From: Rhizobium sp. BK313
Lineage (GTDB): Bacteria; Pseudomonadota; Alphaproteobacteria; Rhizobiales; Rhizobiaceae
Direction of reading: 5' to 3'
Assembly: GCF_014193655.1 (NCBI RefSeq)
Contig: NZ_JACHZQ010000001.1
Location: 1,116,001-1,180,000, forward strand
DNA: 64,000 nt
Both the position numbers and the translations under genes were made by a program. Below, in pieces: positions 52,263 through 60,986 of this stretch. The stretch's first letter is position 1; each line of letters opens with the position of its first letter. The notes below the pieces were generated by a model that saw only the letters and a list, made by a program, of their open reading frames with translations, was not told where the DNA came from and searched no databases.

Positions 52263-53855
52263 CTATGGCAACAGCGTCGTCAGCAATTGGAGAACCACCC
52301 AGCCCGGTGCTTCGCCTTTGCCGTTCGTCTTGACGGGTTCTTCGCTCTCCGGGCCGATGTCCTTGAGCGGACCGTCGCTATTGGCGGCCATATAGCTCAG
52401 GTTATATTGCGCTTCCGACAGTCCTTGGTCTGCTGCCTTGTGGAACCAATCGGAAGCCAGGTTCGTATCCTTGGGCGCGCCGTAGCCATTGTAGTACATG
52501 TATCCCAAGCGGTATTGGGCGAGGGCATCACCTTGCTCGGCCGCCTTGCGAAAGAGGTCGGCGGCCCGGGTATAGTCCTTAGGAACGCCGTTGCCGCTGT
52601 AGTAGAGATAGCCGAGGGCGCATTGGCCCTCCGAATTGCCCTGGTCGGCGGATTTGCGATACCACGCAGCCGCTTCGGCCTTGTCCGACAATGTACCCTG
52701 ACCATTGCCATACATCTGGCCCAGCGCATATTGCGCATCCGAGCGGCCCTGGTCGGCCGACTTGCGGTACCATTCCAGCGCCTTGCCGTAATTCTCGGGA
52801 AGGCCGCGGCCGCTGGCGTACATGAAGGCGAGGGCGTATTCGCCTTGCGCGTCTCCTTGCTTGGCAGCCTTGCGATACCATTCGACCGCAACATCATTAT
52901 TTACCGGTACGCCCTGACCATTGGCATAGAAGTAGCCGACGGCATATTGGGCATCCGCGCGGCCCTGCTCGGCCGATTTGCGGTACCATTGCAGCGCCTG
53001 CTTATAGTCCTGCGGAACGCCGAGGCCGCTCGCGAAGCTGTAACCAAGCGCATATTGCGCGTCGGGGCGGCCCTGCTCCGCAGATTTCGTATACCAGGAG
53101 TAAGCCTGTCCATCGTCCCGATCCACGCCTCGGCCGTTGGCATAGGCGTAGCCCAGCGCATATTCGCCCTGTGCATCGCCCTGGTCGGCCGATTTTTGAT
53201 ACCATTCTACAGCCTGGCTTTGATCCACGGCTGAGCCAAGGCCGTTATCAAACATATAGCCTAGCGCATATTGCGCATCGCTGCGCCCTTGGTCGGCCGA
53301 CTTGCGATACCAGCCGAGCGCGATCGTATCGTCCTCGCGCACGCCGAAGCCATGCGAATACATGTAGCCAAGGGCATACTGCGCCTGCGGTTGGCCGTGG
53401 GCGGCGGATTTCTGATACCAGCCGACCGCCTGCTCGTTGTCGACATCCATAGCGCGGCCATTGGCATAGGAATAGCCGATAGCATATTGCGCATCGGCAT
53501 TGCCCTGCTCGGCGGCCTTGCGGTACCAGGCATTCGCTTGTTCCTGGTCCTTATCGATGCCGCGGCCGTTGGAATACATGTAGGCGAGGGCGTATTCGGC
53601 CTGGGCGTTCCCCTGTGCTGCCGCCTTTTGGTACCATTCGAAAGCCTGCGTATCGTCATGTTCGACGCCCTGGCCGTTGGCATAGCGATAGCCGAGGCCA
53701 TATTGGGCAGCCGCATTGCCCTCTTTTGCGAACTGCACCCAATATTTCAGCGCGATCGAGGTATCGCCCGGTCCTGGCGCGGGATCATCGGCATAAGCAA
53801 ACGGAGCCAGTGAAAGAGCAAGTGCCAATCCAAAAGCAAAGCTGTTGAGCTTCAA
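52263..53855 (-). CDS. Secreted Sel1-repeat protein with twelve to thirteen repeats
   Basis: This is a 530-residue exported protein, the first and largest of the trio. A signal peptide covers residues 1-22 (APFAYA). Twelve full Sel1 repeats and a partial one follow (pattern SDAQYALGYMFDNGLGSAVD, then EWYQKSADQGD) to about residue 500, then a short tail ending VVLQLLTTLLP. The repeats are more alike here than in the neighbour, consistent with internal expansion. Because the units are 108 bp long, long open frames also appear on the opposite strand. The likely role is as a periplasmic protein-interaction solenoid; nothing more specific can be said. Confidence 0.92.
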   Translation of the reverse strand: MKLNSFAFGLALALSLAPFAYADDPAPGPGDTSIALKYWVQFAKEGNAAAQYGLGYRYANGQGVEHDDTQAFEWYQKAAAQGNAQAEYALAYMYSNGRGIDKDQEQANAWYRKAAEQGNADAQYAIGYSYANGRAMDVDNEQAVGWYQKSAAHGQPQAQYALGYMYSHGFGVREDDTIALGWYRKSADQGRSDAQYALGYMFDNGLGSAVDQSQAVEWYQKSADQGDAQGEYALGYAYANGRGVDRDDGQAYSWYTKSAEQGRPDAQYALGYSFASGLGVPQDYKQALQWYRKSAEQGRADAQYAVGYFYANGQGVPVNNDVAVEWYRKAAKQGDAQGEYALAFMYASGRGLPENYGKALEWYRKSADQGRSDAQYALGQMYGNGQGTLSDKAEAAAWYRKSADQGNSEGQCALGYLYYSGNGVPKDYTRAADLFRKAAEQGDALAQYRLGYMYYNGYGAPKDTNLASDWFHKAADQGLSEAQYNLSYMAANSDGPLKDIGPESEEPVKTNGKGEAPGWVVLQLLTTLLP

Positions 53856-54006
53856 AGGTACGTCCTCCCGCCTGCAAGCTGATATTCAAGGGTTGTAGAA
53901 CATGGAGATGGCAGTAGTTTTACCGACATCATTCGGTGCGCCGCCGCCGTTCCCTTACATGGAATGCAACAAAACATGGGCGTCGCTCCCTGTATGGCCG
54001 GATTTC

Positions 54007-54597
54007 TCAACCGGGAAGAACATCATAGAGACGGAAAATCCAGGTAAATTGGTAGATCAGCCCGATCGTCACGAACGCCGCCTGGAAGCGGCGATTGGCG
54101 GTGATGGCGGCAATGATACAGAGGACGATGTAAACGACGTTGCGCGTCGGGTATTCCCAGCCCAGCGACCGGAAATAGGTCTCACCCTTCAGCAGCGTAT
54201 CGATGAGGTCGACGGCGTAGGTGACGGCGAGGAGGCCGAAGAACCAGCGGCGACGCGAGATGAAATATTCCTCGAAGCCGCCATAATCCTCGATCGAGGG
54301 AGGATTCAGCAGCACGCAGAGGAAATAGAACAGGCAGCAGAAGCAGATGAGGAAAAGATAGACGCCGAAATTGATTTCCGCCACGGATTGCAGCCTATAT
54401 TCCCACCACCAGAAATGGATGATGAACAGGAACATCGACAGCACCCAGCCGAGATGCACCAGATAGACGCGGTTCTTGCCAGGCGATTGCACGAAACCGG
54501 CGAGGCGCATCAGGAGCTGGGCGAGGGCAAGGCCGATGACCATGCTCATCACCGTCCTGATATAGACGTAGACCTCGGGCGTCCGTGCGGCTTCCAT
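54007..54597 (-). CDS. Integral membrane protein of unknown function
   Basis: This is a 196-residue protein with about six hydrophobic segments (residues about 12-33, 45-64, 74-98, 115-135, 150-167 and 170-188). It begins MEAARTPEVYVYIRTVMSMV and has a conserved-looking aromatic stretch FIIHFWWWEYR after the second segment. I recognise no family, and no charged motif suggests a transporter mechanism. The ATG at 54597 is preceded by GGAGAG and lies four bases after the thioesterase stop, so the two genes are cotranscribed. A function linked to acyl-CoA or membrane lipids is only a guess from that pairing. Confidence 0.75.
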   Translation of the reverse strand: MEAARTPEVYVYIRTVMSMVIGLALAQLLMRLAGFVQSPGKNRVYLVHLGWVLSMFLFIIHFWWWEYRLQSVAEINFGVYLFLICFCCLFYFLCVLLNPPSIEDYGGFEEYFISRRRWFFGLLAVTYAVDLIDTLLKGETYFRSLGWEYPTRNVVYIVLCIIAAITANRRFQAAFVTIGLIYQFTWIFRLYDVLPG

Positions 54598-54601
54598 CCT
54601 A

Positions 54602-54991
54602 TCAGCTCTCCGAAGGAACGGGCTTCGGCGCGCCATTTTCGTCGAGTGCCACCATGATGAATGTGCCGGCTGTGACCTTCTCCAATTTGTTGTAACGCGA
54701 ACGGTGAGCCCAAGCTTCGACGTTGAGCGTGATCGACGTGCGGCCGACACGTTCGATATGTGTATAGACACTCAAGGTATCGCCGATCTTCACCGGCAGC
54801 TCGAAAGCCATTTCCTTAACGGCGGCGGTGACGACGCGGCCACGGGCCCGCTCGGCAGCGCGAATGCCGCTTGCCAAGTCCATCTGCGCCATAACCCAGC
54901 CGCCGAAGATGTCGCCGGCGGGATTGGCATCGGCAGGCATGGCCAGCGTGCGCAGGGTCAACTCGCCTCTTGGCTTGACGCTGTCGTTCAT
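54602..54991 (-). CDS. Acyl-CoA thioesterase (YciA-like hotdog)
   Basis: This is a 129-residue hotdog-fold thioesterase that hydrolyses acyl-CoA. The signature PADANPAGDIFGGWVMAQMD (about residues 19-38) has the catalytic aspartate of the YciA/BACH group, followed by VTAAVKEMAFELPVKIGDTL and SITLNVEAWAHRSR. The protein has one hotdog domain, so it would work as an oligomer. It starts a two-gene unit with a small membrane protein. YciA relatives prefer medium- to long-chain acyl-CoAs; the chain length here is unknown. Confidence 0.93.
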   Translation of the reverse strand: MNDSVKPRGELTLRTLAMPADANPAGDIFGGWVMAQMDLASGIRAAERARGRVVTAAVKEMAFELPVKIGDTLSVYTHIERVGRTSITLNVEAWAHRSRYNKLEKVTAGTFIMVALDENGAPKPVPSES

Positions 54992-55246
54992 TCAGTCGCT
55001 CCTATCGACAAAGCCTTTGATTCCGGCGTTCAACCTACGCAATCGAGCTGCGATGGGAAAGACTTCGTCTACGTTCGACAACAGGTCTCTCGATTGAAGA
55101 TGATCTTTTTTCGGAACGCTTCACGCCTTTCGGAGCTGTCCGTGACGTCCATCTTCCATTAGGCGGTAAGCATTCATTCACCGTTTTTATTTAAGATTCG
55201 TAATAGTTGCCGACCGTGGCTGGGGCAGCAGGAGCGGATCTAAAGT

Positions 55247-56503
55247 ATGGCGTATTTGTCCTTTCTGCGGCGGGCTGCTCTGCCGTTGCTAGTATCGTCG
55301 GCGCTGGTCGCCTGTACGGCCGACAGCCTCGTACCACCGTCGAACATCGATAGCAGCGCCCGTGTCGGCTCGATCAAGCCACACCGCAGCGTGTCGCAAA
55401 GGCAGTTCACCTATCAAGGCGATCAGGCCCCCGTAAATTCCGCTTCCGCCAACTACACCAACACCTACAATCTTTCCGGCAACAGGCAGAGCGCCGCTTC
55501 GATGCCCGCCTCGGCTGCCGCCAAACAGGGCCGCCTGCCGATGGGCAGCGGCGATGAAGCCGTGACCACCACGGACGTTGAGCAGGGCCTGGCGCAGCAG
55601 TCGGACCTGCCCTCCCAAGGTGTCAACATGGACGCCGAGCTTGGTGTCGGACCGAGTGAGGAAGATCAGTCCGGACCGGTCGTCGGGTTGGCGCAGGAGG
55701 AAGGCCAGAATATTGCCGAGGGCGAGACCGATCAGCCTGTCGTCGACGGTATCGGCTCCGACACGCCGGTGCAGGCCAACCGCTCCATCATTCAACGGCC
55801 AGCCGCGCAGGCCGAACTCAATCAGTCGCCAATCCGACGCCAACAGCCGAACACACAAGTCGCGATGCTGCCACGCGTCGACAATCCGATGCCGCGGATC
55901 GAACAGCAGGAGGAGGCGCCGCAATCGACACCAGGCGTGATGCCTGCATCGGAAATCGCTTGCCGGCAGGAATTGCAACGCATGGGCGTCGTCTATAACG
56001 ACAAGCCGGCAATTTCCAGTGGCCCGGCCTGCCAGGTTCCTTATCCGGTTTCGTTGAGTGGGCTTTCCGGCAACATCGCCGTCAGGCCGGCAGTAACGTT
56101 GAATTGTCAGGTGACGCTTGCCTTTGCCAAATGGGTGAAGAACGAATTGGCGCCGGCGGCCCGCACGCGTTATTGGACGGGTATCGGCACCATCGTGCCG
56201 CTCGGCGGCTATTCCTGCCGCCGGATGAACAATAGCCATCAACGCTACAACCCGATGTCGGAACACGCCCATGGCAATGCCATCGACGTCGGCACCTTCA
56301 TTCTGAAAAACGGCCATGTGATCGATGTCCGTAGGAAGGGCCTGTTCTCCTTCCGCGAGGGCCGGCTGCTGAAAGCGGTGCGCAGCGACAGTTGCCGCTA
56401 TTTCGACACCGTGCTCGGTCCGGGCAGCAACGCCGAGCACTGGAACCATTTCCACTTCGATCTCAGGGATCGCCGGGGCGGGCGGCGTTACTGCAGCCTG
56501 TAG
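55247..56503 (+). CDS. Extensin-like lipoprotein
   Basis: This is a 418-residue protein with a lipoprotein signal (lipobox LVAC, Cys23). A long Gln/Ser/Pro-rich disordered linker covers residues 24-235, and an extensin-like C-terminal domain follows from about 240. That domain carries RYNPMSEHAHGNAIDVGTFI and AEHWNHFHFDLRDR, whose histidines and aspartate resemble the zinc site of VanY/LAS peptidases, plus conserved cysteines. Envelope attachment and a peptidoglycan-directed function are inferred. The domain family is widespread in alphaproteobacteria but its reaction is not established. A 255-base non-coding gap precedes it. Confidence 0.9.
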   Translation: MAYLSFLRRAALPLLVSSALVACTADSLVPPSNIDSSARVGSIKPHRSVSQRQFTYQGDQAPVNSASANYTNTYNLSGNRQSAASMPASAAAKQGRLPMGSGDEAVTTTDVEQGLAQQSDLPSQGVNMDAELGVGPSEEDQSGPVVGLAQEEGQNIAEGETDQPVVDGIGSDTPVQANRSIIQRPAAQAELNQSPIRRQQPNTQVAMLPRVDNPMPRIEQQEEAPQSTPGVMPASEIACRQELQRMGVVYNDKPAISSGPACQVPYPVSLSGLSGNIAVRPAVTLNCQVTLAFAKWVKNELAPAARTRYWTGIGTIVPLGGYSCRRMNNSHQRYNPMSEHAHGNAIDVGTFILKNGHVIDVRRKGLFSFREGRLLKAVRSDSCRYFDTVLGPGSNAEHWNHFHFDLRDRRGGRRYCSL

Positions 56504-56609
56504 TACCCGGCTCGCCGAGGTCAGCAGCGGATTTGCCGGGGGCGAAACCTGGTTTACCTGCGGATGGAATCGCAGTTTACTGCGGCCGCCGAGACGGGAG
56601 AACTATTGG

Positions 56610-56864
56610 ATGGTAGAGGCACCAAGAAGGAAGAGAGGCCTGGGGAAGGCGCTGGTCGCCGCTCTCGTGGCGATCATTCTCGTGATCGGCGGGCGCTGGT
56701 ATGCCTATGTCGCCTATGCCGATAATCCTTTTGACGAAGTTGGCATCGGTCTCAACACGATGATGCCGGACTCGATCCGCGAAAAGGGTTGCTCGATGTT
56801 GAAGGCGCGCTTCGAAAACAAAACGCTGCCCCCGGCAGGTTGCGGCGTCAACGGCAATTGGTAA
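56610..56864 (+). CDS. Small membrane protein
   Basis: This is an 84-residue protein with a basic start (MVEAPRRKRGLGK), one hydrophobic segment at residues 14-30 and a periplasmic tail of about 50 residues ending CGVNGNW. Two cysteines in the tail (KGCSML, AGCGVNG) could pair. I recognise no family. The start at 56610 is supported by an upstream GAGAA. It lies 106 bases after the extensin-like gene and could share its transcript. Confidence 0.65.
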   Translation: MVEAPRRKRGLGKALVAALVAIILVIGGRWYAYVAYADNPFDEVGIGLNTMMPDSIREKGCSMLKARFENKTLPPAGCGVNGNW

Positions 56865-56884
56865 ATTGCCAATCGGTAGCCGGC

Positions 56885-56912
56885 AAAAGAAAAAGCCGGC
56901 ACGAGGCCGGCT
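56885..56912 (-). terminator. Minus-strand Rho-independent terminator without a matching gene
   Basis: Read on the minus strand, AGCCGGC and GCCGGCT pair around a five-base loop and are followed by TTTTTCTTTT. On the plus strand no T-run follows. No minus-strand coding gene lies upstream of it, which suggests a non-coding transcript. Confidence 0.8.
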
Positions 56913-57010
56913 GGAGTGGCGCACAGCAACGACAGGGGATCTTTGCTGGCTCCGGAAAAAGAATTTCATGTTGCAATGACGCATGCAGTATGGATGCGAG
57001 GGCAATCAAT
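56885..57010 (-). ncRNA. Candidate small RNA
   Basis: The region 56865-57252 holds no coding gene, yet a strong minus-strand terminator ends at 56885. A transcript of roughly 70-130 nt starting somewhere near 56950-57010 would explain it. No clear promoter or known sRNA family was recognised, so the 5' end is a guess. The rest of this intergenic region (57011-57252) shows only the likely promoter of the ABC exporter. Confidence 0.35.
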
Positions 57011-57252
57011 CTTGAAATATCATCGGCGCCGACGCTGTCGCCAAGAGGCGTTGGGCGGAGTGCGACAGTCGTTGCTCACCTAAGGCAAGATATGCCCGAC
57101 GAAGGTCACGATTTGATGACAGACAGTGGTTTGTTTCTTTTCCTTGAGCGAACGCACTGTTCCATTCTGGCGGGATGGTAAAAGCCGCTTGGCGACTATA
57201 TAGCGGGCAAACGCCGCAAAACTAATCAGAAAAGCCGGACTTCGCCTGCATC

Positions 57253-58179
57253 ATGGCCCCGATCATTTCTATTCGTAACCTCACCAAAACCTATTCCAAC
57301 GGGTTTCAGGCACTGAAGGGCATTGATCTCGATGTCGAGCAGGGCGAGATTCTGGCGCTGCTCGGGCCGAACGGCGCGGGCAAAACGACGATGATTTCAA
57401 TCGTTTGCGGAATCACCAATCCCAGCGGCGGTACAGTGACCGTCGGCGGTCATGATGTCGTCAGGGAGTTTCGCGCCACGCGCGCGATGATCGGCCTGGT
57501 GCCGCAGGAGCTGACGACCGACCAGTTCGAGACGGTATGGAACACCGTCAGCTTTTCACGTGGCCTGCATGGCAAGAAGCCGAATCCGGCACATATCGAG
57601 CGGGTGCTGCGCGATCTGTCGCTCTGGGAAAAGCGAGACAATACGCTACGCCAGCTATCCGGAGGCATGAAGCGGCGCGTCCTGATCGCCAAGGCACTGT
57701 CGCACGAGCCGCAGATCCTCTTCCTGGACGAGCCGACGGCGGGCGTCGACGTGACGCTGCGCAAAGATATGTGGCATGTGGTCGAGCGACTGCGAGCGTC
57801 CGGCGTCACCATCATCCTGACGACTCATTATATCGAGGAGGCTGAGGAGATCGCTGATCGCGTCGGCGTTATCAATGACGGTAAGCTGCTGCTTGTAGAG
57901 GAGAAGAAGGCGCTGATGGCCAAGCTCGGTCGCAAACAGCTAATCCTCGACCTTTTGGAGCCGCTGGACGCCGTTCCGCATTGCCTTGATGGCAATGGTT
58001 TATCGCTGGGGCCGAATGGCACGACGTTGATCTACGATTACGACTCCGAGCACGAGCAGTCGAGCATCGCGGCGCTGCTGTCGCGTTTGGCGGCCGAGGG
58101 CATTCATTTCAAGGACCTGTCGACGCAGCAGAGCTCGCTCGAAGACATCTTCGTATCGCTGGTGGGAGAAGACAAATGA
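57253..58179 (+). CDS. ABC-2 type exporter ATP-binding protein
   Basis: This is a 308-residue ATPase of the DrrA/NodI/CcmA group. The Walker A is [14 protein letters not shown] (about residues 36-49), the Q-loop is [11 protein letters not shown], the signature is [18 protein letters not shown], the Walker B is [12 protein letters not shown], and the H-loop is [15 protein letters not shown]-terminal extension of about 80 residues (from about 230) ends with the [17 protein letters not shown] helix typical of this group. The stop overlaps the permease ATG. It probably exports a lipid, polysaccharide or drug; the overall pattern is YadG-like. Confidence 0.93.
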   Translation: MAPIISIRNLTKTYSNGFQALKGIDLDVEQGEILALLGPNGAGKTTMISIVCGITNPSGGTVTVGGHDVVREFRATRAMIGLVPQELTTDQFETVWNTVSFSRGLHGKKPNPAHIERVLRDLSLWEKRDNTLRQLSGGMKRRVLIAKALSHEPQILFLDEPTAGVDVTLRKDMWHVVERLRASGVTIILTTHYIEEAEEIADRVGVINDGKLLLVEEKKALMAKLGRKQLILDLLEPLDAVPHCLDGNGLSLGPNGTTLIYDYDSEHEQSSIAALLSRLAAEGIHFKDLSTQQSSLEDIFVSLVGEDK

Positions 58180-58937
58180 ACTTCGAGGCGGTCAAATCCA
58201 TCTATGCCTTCGAGATGGCGCGTACGCGCCGCACGCTGCTGCAGAGCGTCGTCTCACCTGTCATTTCCACCTCGCTGTATTTCATCGTCTTCGGTGCTGC
58301 GATCGGCTCGCGCATCCAGTTGGTGGAGGGCGTCTCTTATGGTGCTTTCATCACGCCGGGCCTGATCATGCTGACGCTGCTCGGCCAGTGCATCAGCAAC
58401 GGTTCCTTCGGCATCTATTTTCCGAAGTTCACCGGCACGATCTATGAGGTTCTTTCCGCACCCGTCGCCATGGCGGAAATCGTCCTCGGCTATGTCGGCG
58501 CTGCTGCGACCAAGGGCATGCTGATCGGGCTGATCATCCTGCTGACGGCGAATTTTTTCGTGCATATCACCATCGAGCATCCTTTCATGATGATCCTGTT
58601 CTTCGTGCTGACGGCGGTGACTTTCAGCCTGTTCGGCTTCATGATCGGCATCTGGGCCGGGAATTTCGAGCAGCTCAACCTCATTCCCATGCTGGTCGTG
58701 CCGCCGCTGACCTTCCTCGGCGGCAGCTTCTATTCCATCAATATGTTGCCACCCTTCTGGCAAGCAGTCAGTCACTTGAATCCGGTCCTTTATCTTGTCA
58801 GCGGTTTCCGCTGGAGCTTCTTTGGCATCGCCGACGTCAATCCGGTGCTGAGCCTCAGCATGATCACGCTTTTCCTCATCATCTGCCTCGCGACTTTGGG
58901 CTGGATTTTCAAGACGGGCTATCGGTTAAGGAACTGA
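58176..58937 (+). CDS. ABC-2 type exporter permease
   Basis: This is a 253-residue membrane protein with six hydrophobic segments and the ABC-2 signature [20 protein letters not shown] followed by [20 protein letters not shown] (about residues 160-200). YadH-like permeases share this pattern. It is coupled to the ATPase gene by an ATGA overlap, and the two together make a full exporter when dimerised. The substrate is unknown. Nothing follows it for 170 bases, so the operon probably ends here. Confidence 0.92.
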   Translation: MNFEAVKSIYAFEMARTRRTLLQSVVSPVISTSLYFIVFGAAIGSRIQLVEGVSYGAFITPGLIMLTLLGQCISNGSFGIYFPKFTGTIYEVLSAPVAMAEIVLGYVGAAATKGMLIGLIILLTANFFVHITIEHPFMMILFFVLTAVTFSLFGFMIGIWAGNFEQLNLIPMLVVPPLTFLGGSFYSINMLPPFWQAVSHLNPVLYLVSGFRWSFFGIADVNPVLSLSMITLFLIICLATLGWIFKTGYRLRN

Positions 58938-59110
58938 TTGACAGGCGCTTTCCTGCAAACACGCCGGTTGCCATTGCTGTCTTTGCAGTTCATAAATTCG
59001 ATGCCCACGTCACTGGCGAAGCAAGATGGCAAACCATCGGGGAGCGTGGGTGAGATGATAAACAAGCCGCGCGCCTGGGCATCCAACTCGAGCCTTGTTG
59101 CAGGTGTACC

Positions 59111-60439
59111 ATGCCCACAATCCCTCAGCGCCATTCATTGACCGATGTTCTCTCGCGCCTCGATCTGCTGACCAATTGGGAGCGCAAGCCACGCGGAGAG
59201 ATGCGTGTCGGCCTCGATCCGATGCTCGATCTCATGCAGAGGCTCGGCAATCCCCATCGAAGCTTCCGTGCCATCCATGTTGCCGGTACCAAGGGCAAGG
59301 GTTCCGTTTCTGCGCTCATCGAGGCCGCCTTGCTGCATGCGGGATGGCGGGTCGGCCGTTATGCCTCGCCGCATGTCGACCGTGTGAATGAGCGGATCAG
59401 CGTGTCAGGCCGCGCGGTCGAAGACGACGCACTGGCAAGGGCATTGGAACAGACGCTGGACAGCTACGAGCCTGCAAAGCGGGAAGCGACGGCCGGTGAG
59501 GATGCCACCTGGTTCGACGTGATAACCGCCGCCGCCTTTCTTGTATTCAAAGATGCCGGTCTGGACTGGGTGATTGTTGAAGTCGGCCTTGGCGGTCGGC
59601 TGGATTCCACCAACGTCGTCTTTGGCGAGGTCGCGGTCGTCACCAATATCGAGCTCGAGCATACGGAAATTCTCGGCAGCACACGTGAAGCGATTGCGAG
59701 CGAGAAGGTTGGCATATTAAAGCCCGGTGCGGTCCTCGCAACGACACTTCCCATTAGCGACGCTGCGGGCCAGGTTTTGCAGCAACGCGCAGACGAACTC
59801 GGTTGTCGCGTATTGCGCACCAATTTTTCAGATGATGCAACGATTGCCGACAGAAATGCAGCGCTTGTTGGCATCGTTCTCGATTATTTGGGACAGCACG
59901 GCGAACGCGTGCGCGAGGGTGGTAAGGTAGGAATTCCAATCGGCGCGTGGCTGCTTGACCAGGCGGTCAAGGATAGCGCGCGTCTACCGGGACGGATGGA
60001 GCGGCTTGCCTTCAAACTGCCCGGAGCCCCAAACACGGCCCCACGTGTGGTGCCAGTAGTGATGGATGGCGCGCATGTTCCGTTCAATATCGAGGCTGTT
60101 TTGCGGGATATTAGCCGCTCTCAAGAGTTCGACAGCAGATGCGTCGCTATTGTTGCGCTGGCGTCCGATAAGGATGCACGGGGATTCCTGACGGTCCTGT
60201 CTCGCTACGTTGCCCACGTACTGTTTACAGAGGCGTCAGGGTCCGGCCGGTTTTATCCGGCCAGCGAGCTGGAGGCGTTGGCAACATCCATGGGAATCGC
60301 CTGTGAATCTGAGCCGGATGTGCGAAAGGCATTGGAAAGCGCCGCGACGATGGCGTCAGAAAATGGTGGCTGGGTCCTCGTTACCGGGTCGCTCTATCTT
60401 GTAGGAGCGCTGCGAGGCGTAGTGTTAAAAAGCGGCTGA
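59111..60439 (+). CDS. FolC-like Mur ligase (folylpolyglutamate/dihydrofolate synthase family)
   Basis: This is a 442-residue Mur-ligase-fold protein. The ATP loop is HVAGTKGKGSVSALIE (about residues 56-71), with YASPHVDRVNERISVSG, DWVIVEVGLGGRLDSTNVV, TNIELEHTEILGSTREAIAS and a C-terminal MDGAHVPFN block, all matching FolC. FolC adds glutamate to dihydropteroate or folates. Rhizobia usually encode a folC next to accD; this one is alone and reads GTKGKGS rather than the GTNGKGS I expect there, so it may be a second, divergent copy with another amide-forming role. It starts at an ATG downstream of the ABC exporter. Confidence 0.85.
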   Translation: MPTIPQRHSLTDVLSRLDLLTNWERKPRGEMRVGLDPMLDLMQRLGNPHRSFRAIHVAGTKGKGSVSALIEAALLHAGWRVGRYASPHVDRVNERISVSGRAVEDDALARALEQTLDSYEPAKREATAGEDATWFDVITAAAFLVFKDAGLDWVIVEVGLGGRLDSTNVVFGEVAVVTNIELEHTEILGSTREAIASEKVGILKPGAVLATTLPISDAAGQVLQQRADELGCRVLRTNFSDDATIADRNAALVGIVLDYLGQHGERVREGGKVGIPIGAWLLDQAVKDSARLPGRMERLAFKLPGAPNTAPRVVPVVMDGAHVPFNIEAVLRDISRSQEFDSRCVAIVALASDKDARGFLTVLSRYVAHVLFTEASGSGRFYPASELEALATSMGIACESEPDVRKALESAATMASENGGWVLVTGSLYLVGALRGVVLKSG

Positions 60440-60445
60440 TTGACG

Positions 60446-60970
60446 ATGGATATCAATATTCGATCGGCTTCTCCCAATGACGCTGCGGCCATCGCCAACC
60501 TGCACGTCGCTGTCTGGCGCGAGACCTATCGAGGGCTTGCACCCACAGAAGTTTTTCGCACACTCGACGAAGGCTATCGGCAAGCTCGGTGGGCATTGAC
60601 ATTGGCCGAGCCTGGTCGTCATCAACTCGTGCTTCTTGCCGAGCAAGACAATCGGTTGGTCGGCATAGGCGCGGTCGGCGCGCCGTCGCAGCCCGTTTTC
60701 GAAGGGCGAGGGGAGATACGGTCTCTCTATGTAGATCCTGCCACAAAACGCCAGGGTCTCGGCCGTCGCCTGATGCGGGAACTGGCGCGGCATCTTGCCG
60801 GCCTCCATTATCCCGGCGCCGCTCTGAGCGTCGTTGCCGGCAACGATCCGGCAATCGCATTTTACCGGTCGTTGGGCGGACGGATGGCAGGACGTTATAT
60901 CGATCCCGGCCCGATTTGGCGATCGGACAACATCATCTTCGTGTGGGACGATTTGTCGTCGTTGATCTAG
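60446..60970 (+). CDS. GNAT-family N-acetyltransferase
   Basis: This is a 174-residue acetyltransferase. The N-terminal NIRSASPNDAAAIANLHVAV and WRETYRGL are typical, and the acetyl-CoA binding motif A is EIRSLYVDPATKRQGLGRRL (about residues 87-106), followed by ALSVVAGNDPAIAFYRSLGG. The ATG is at 60446, six bases after the folC-like stop; a TTG at 60440 would add two residues. The acceptor is unknown. It is probably cotranscribed with the FolC-like gene. Confidence 0.9.
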   Translation: MDINIRSASPNDAAAIANLHVAVWRETYRGLAPTEVFRTLDEGYRQARWALTLAEPGRHQLVLLAEQDNRLVGIGAVGAPSQPVFEGRGEIRSLYVDPATKRQGLGRRLMRELARHLAGLHYPGAALSVVAGNDPAIAFYRSLGGRMAGRYIDPGPIWRSDNIIFVWDDLSSLI

Positions 60971-60986
60971 CGTCGAGCGGGCCTCT

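Noticed and set aside
51419..53813. Long antisense frames and 108-bp periodicity that could suggest a tandem DNA repeat or CRISPR-like array
   Set aside because: The 108-bp period equals the 36-residue Sel1 repeat. The units vary at synonymous sites and there are no spacers, so this is coding periodicity.
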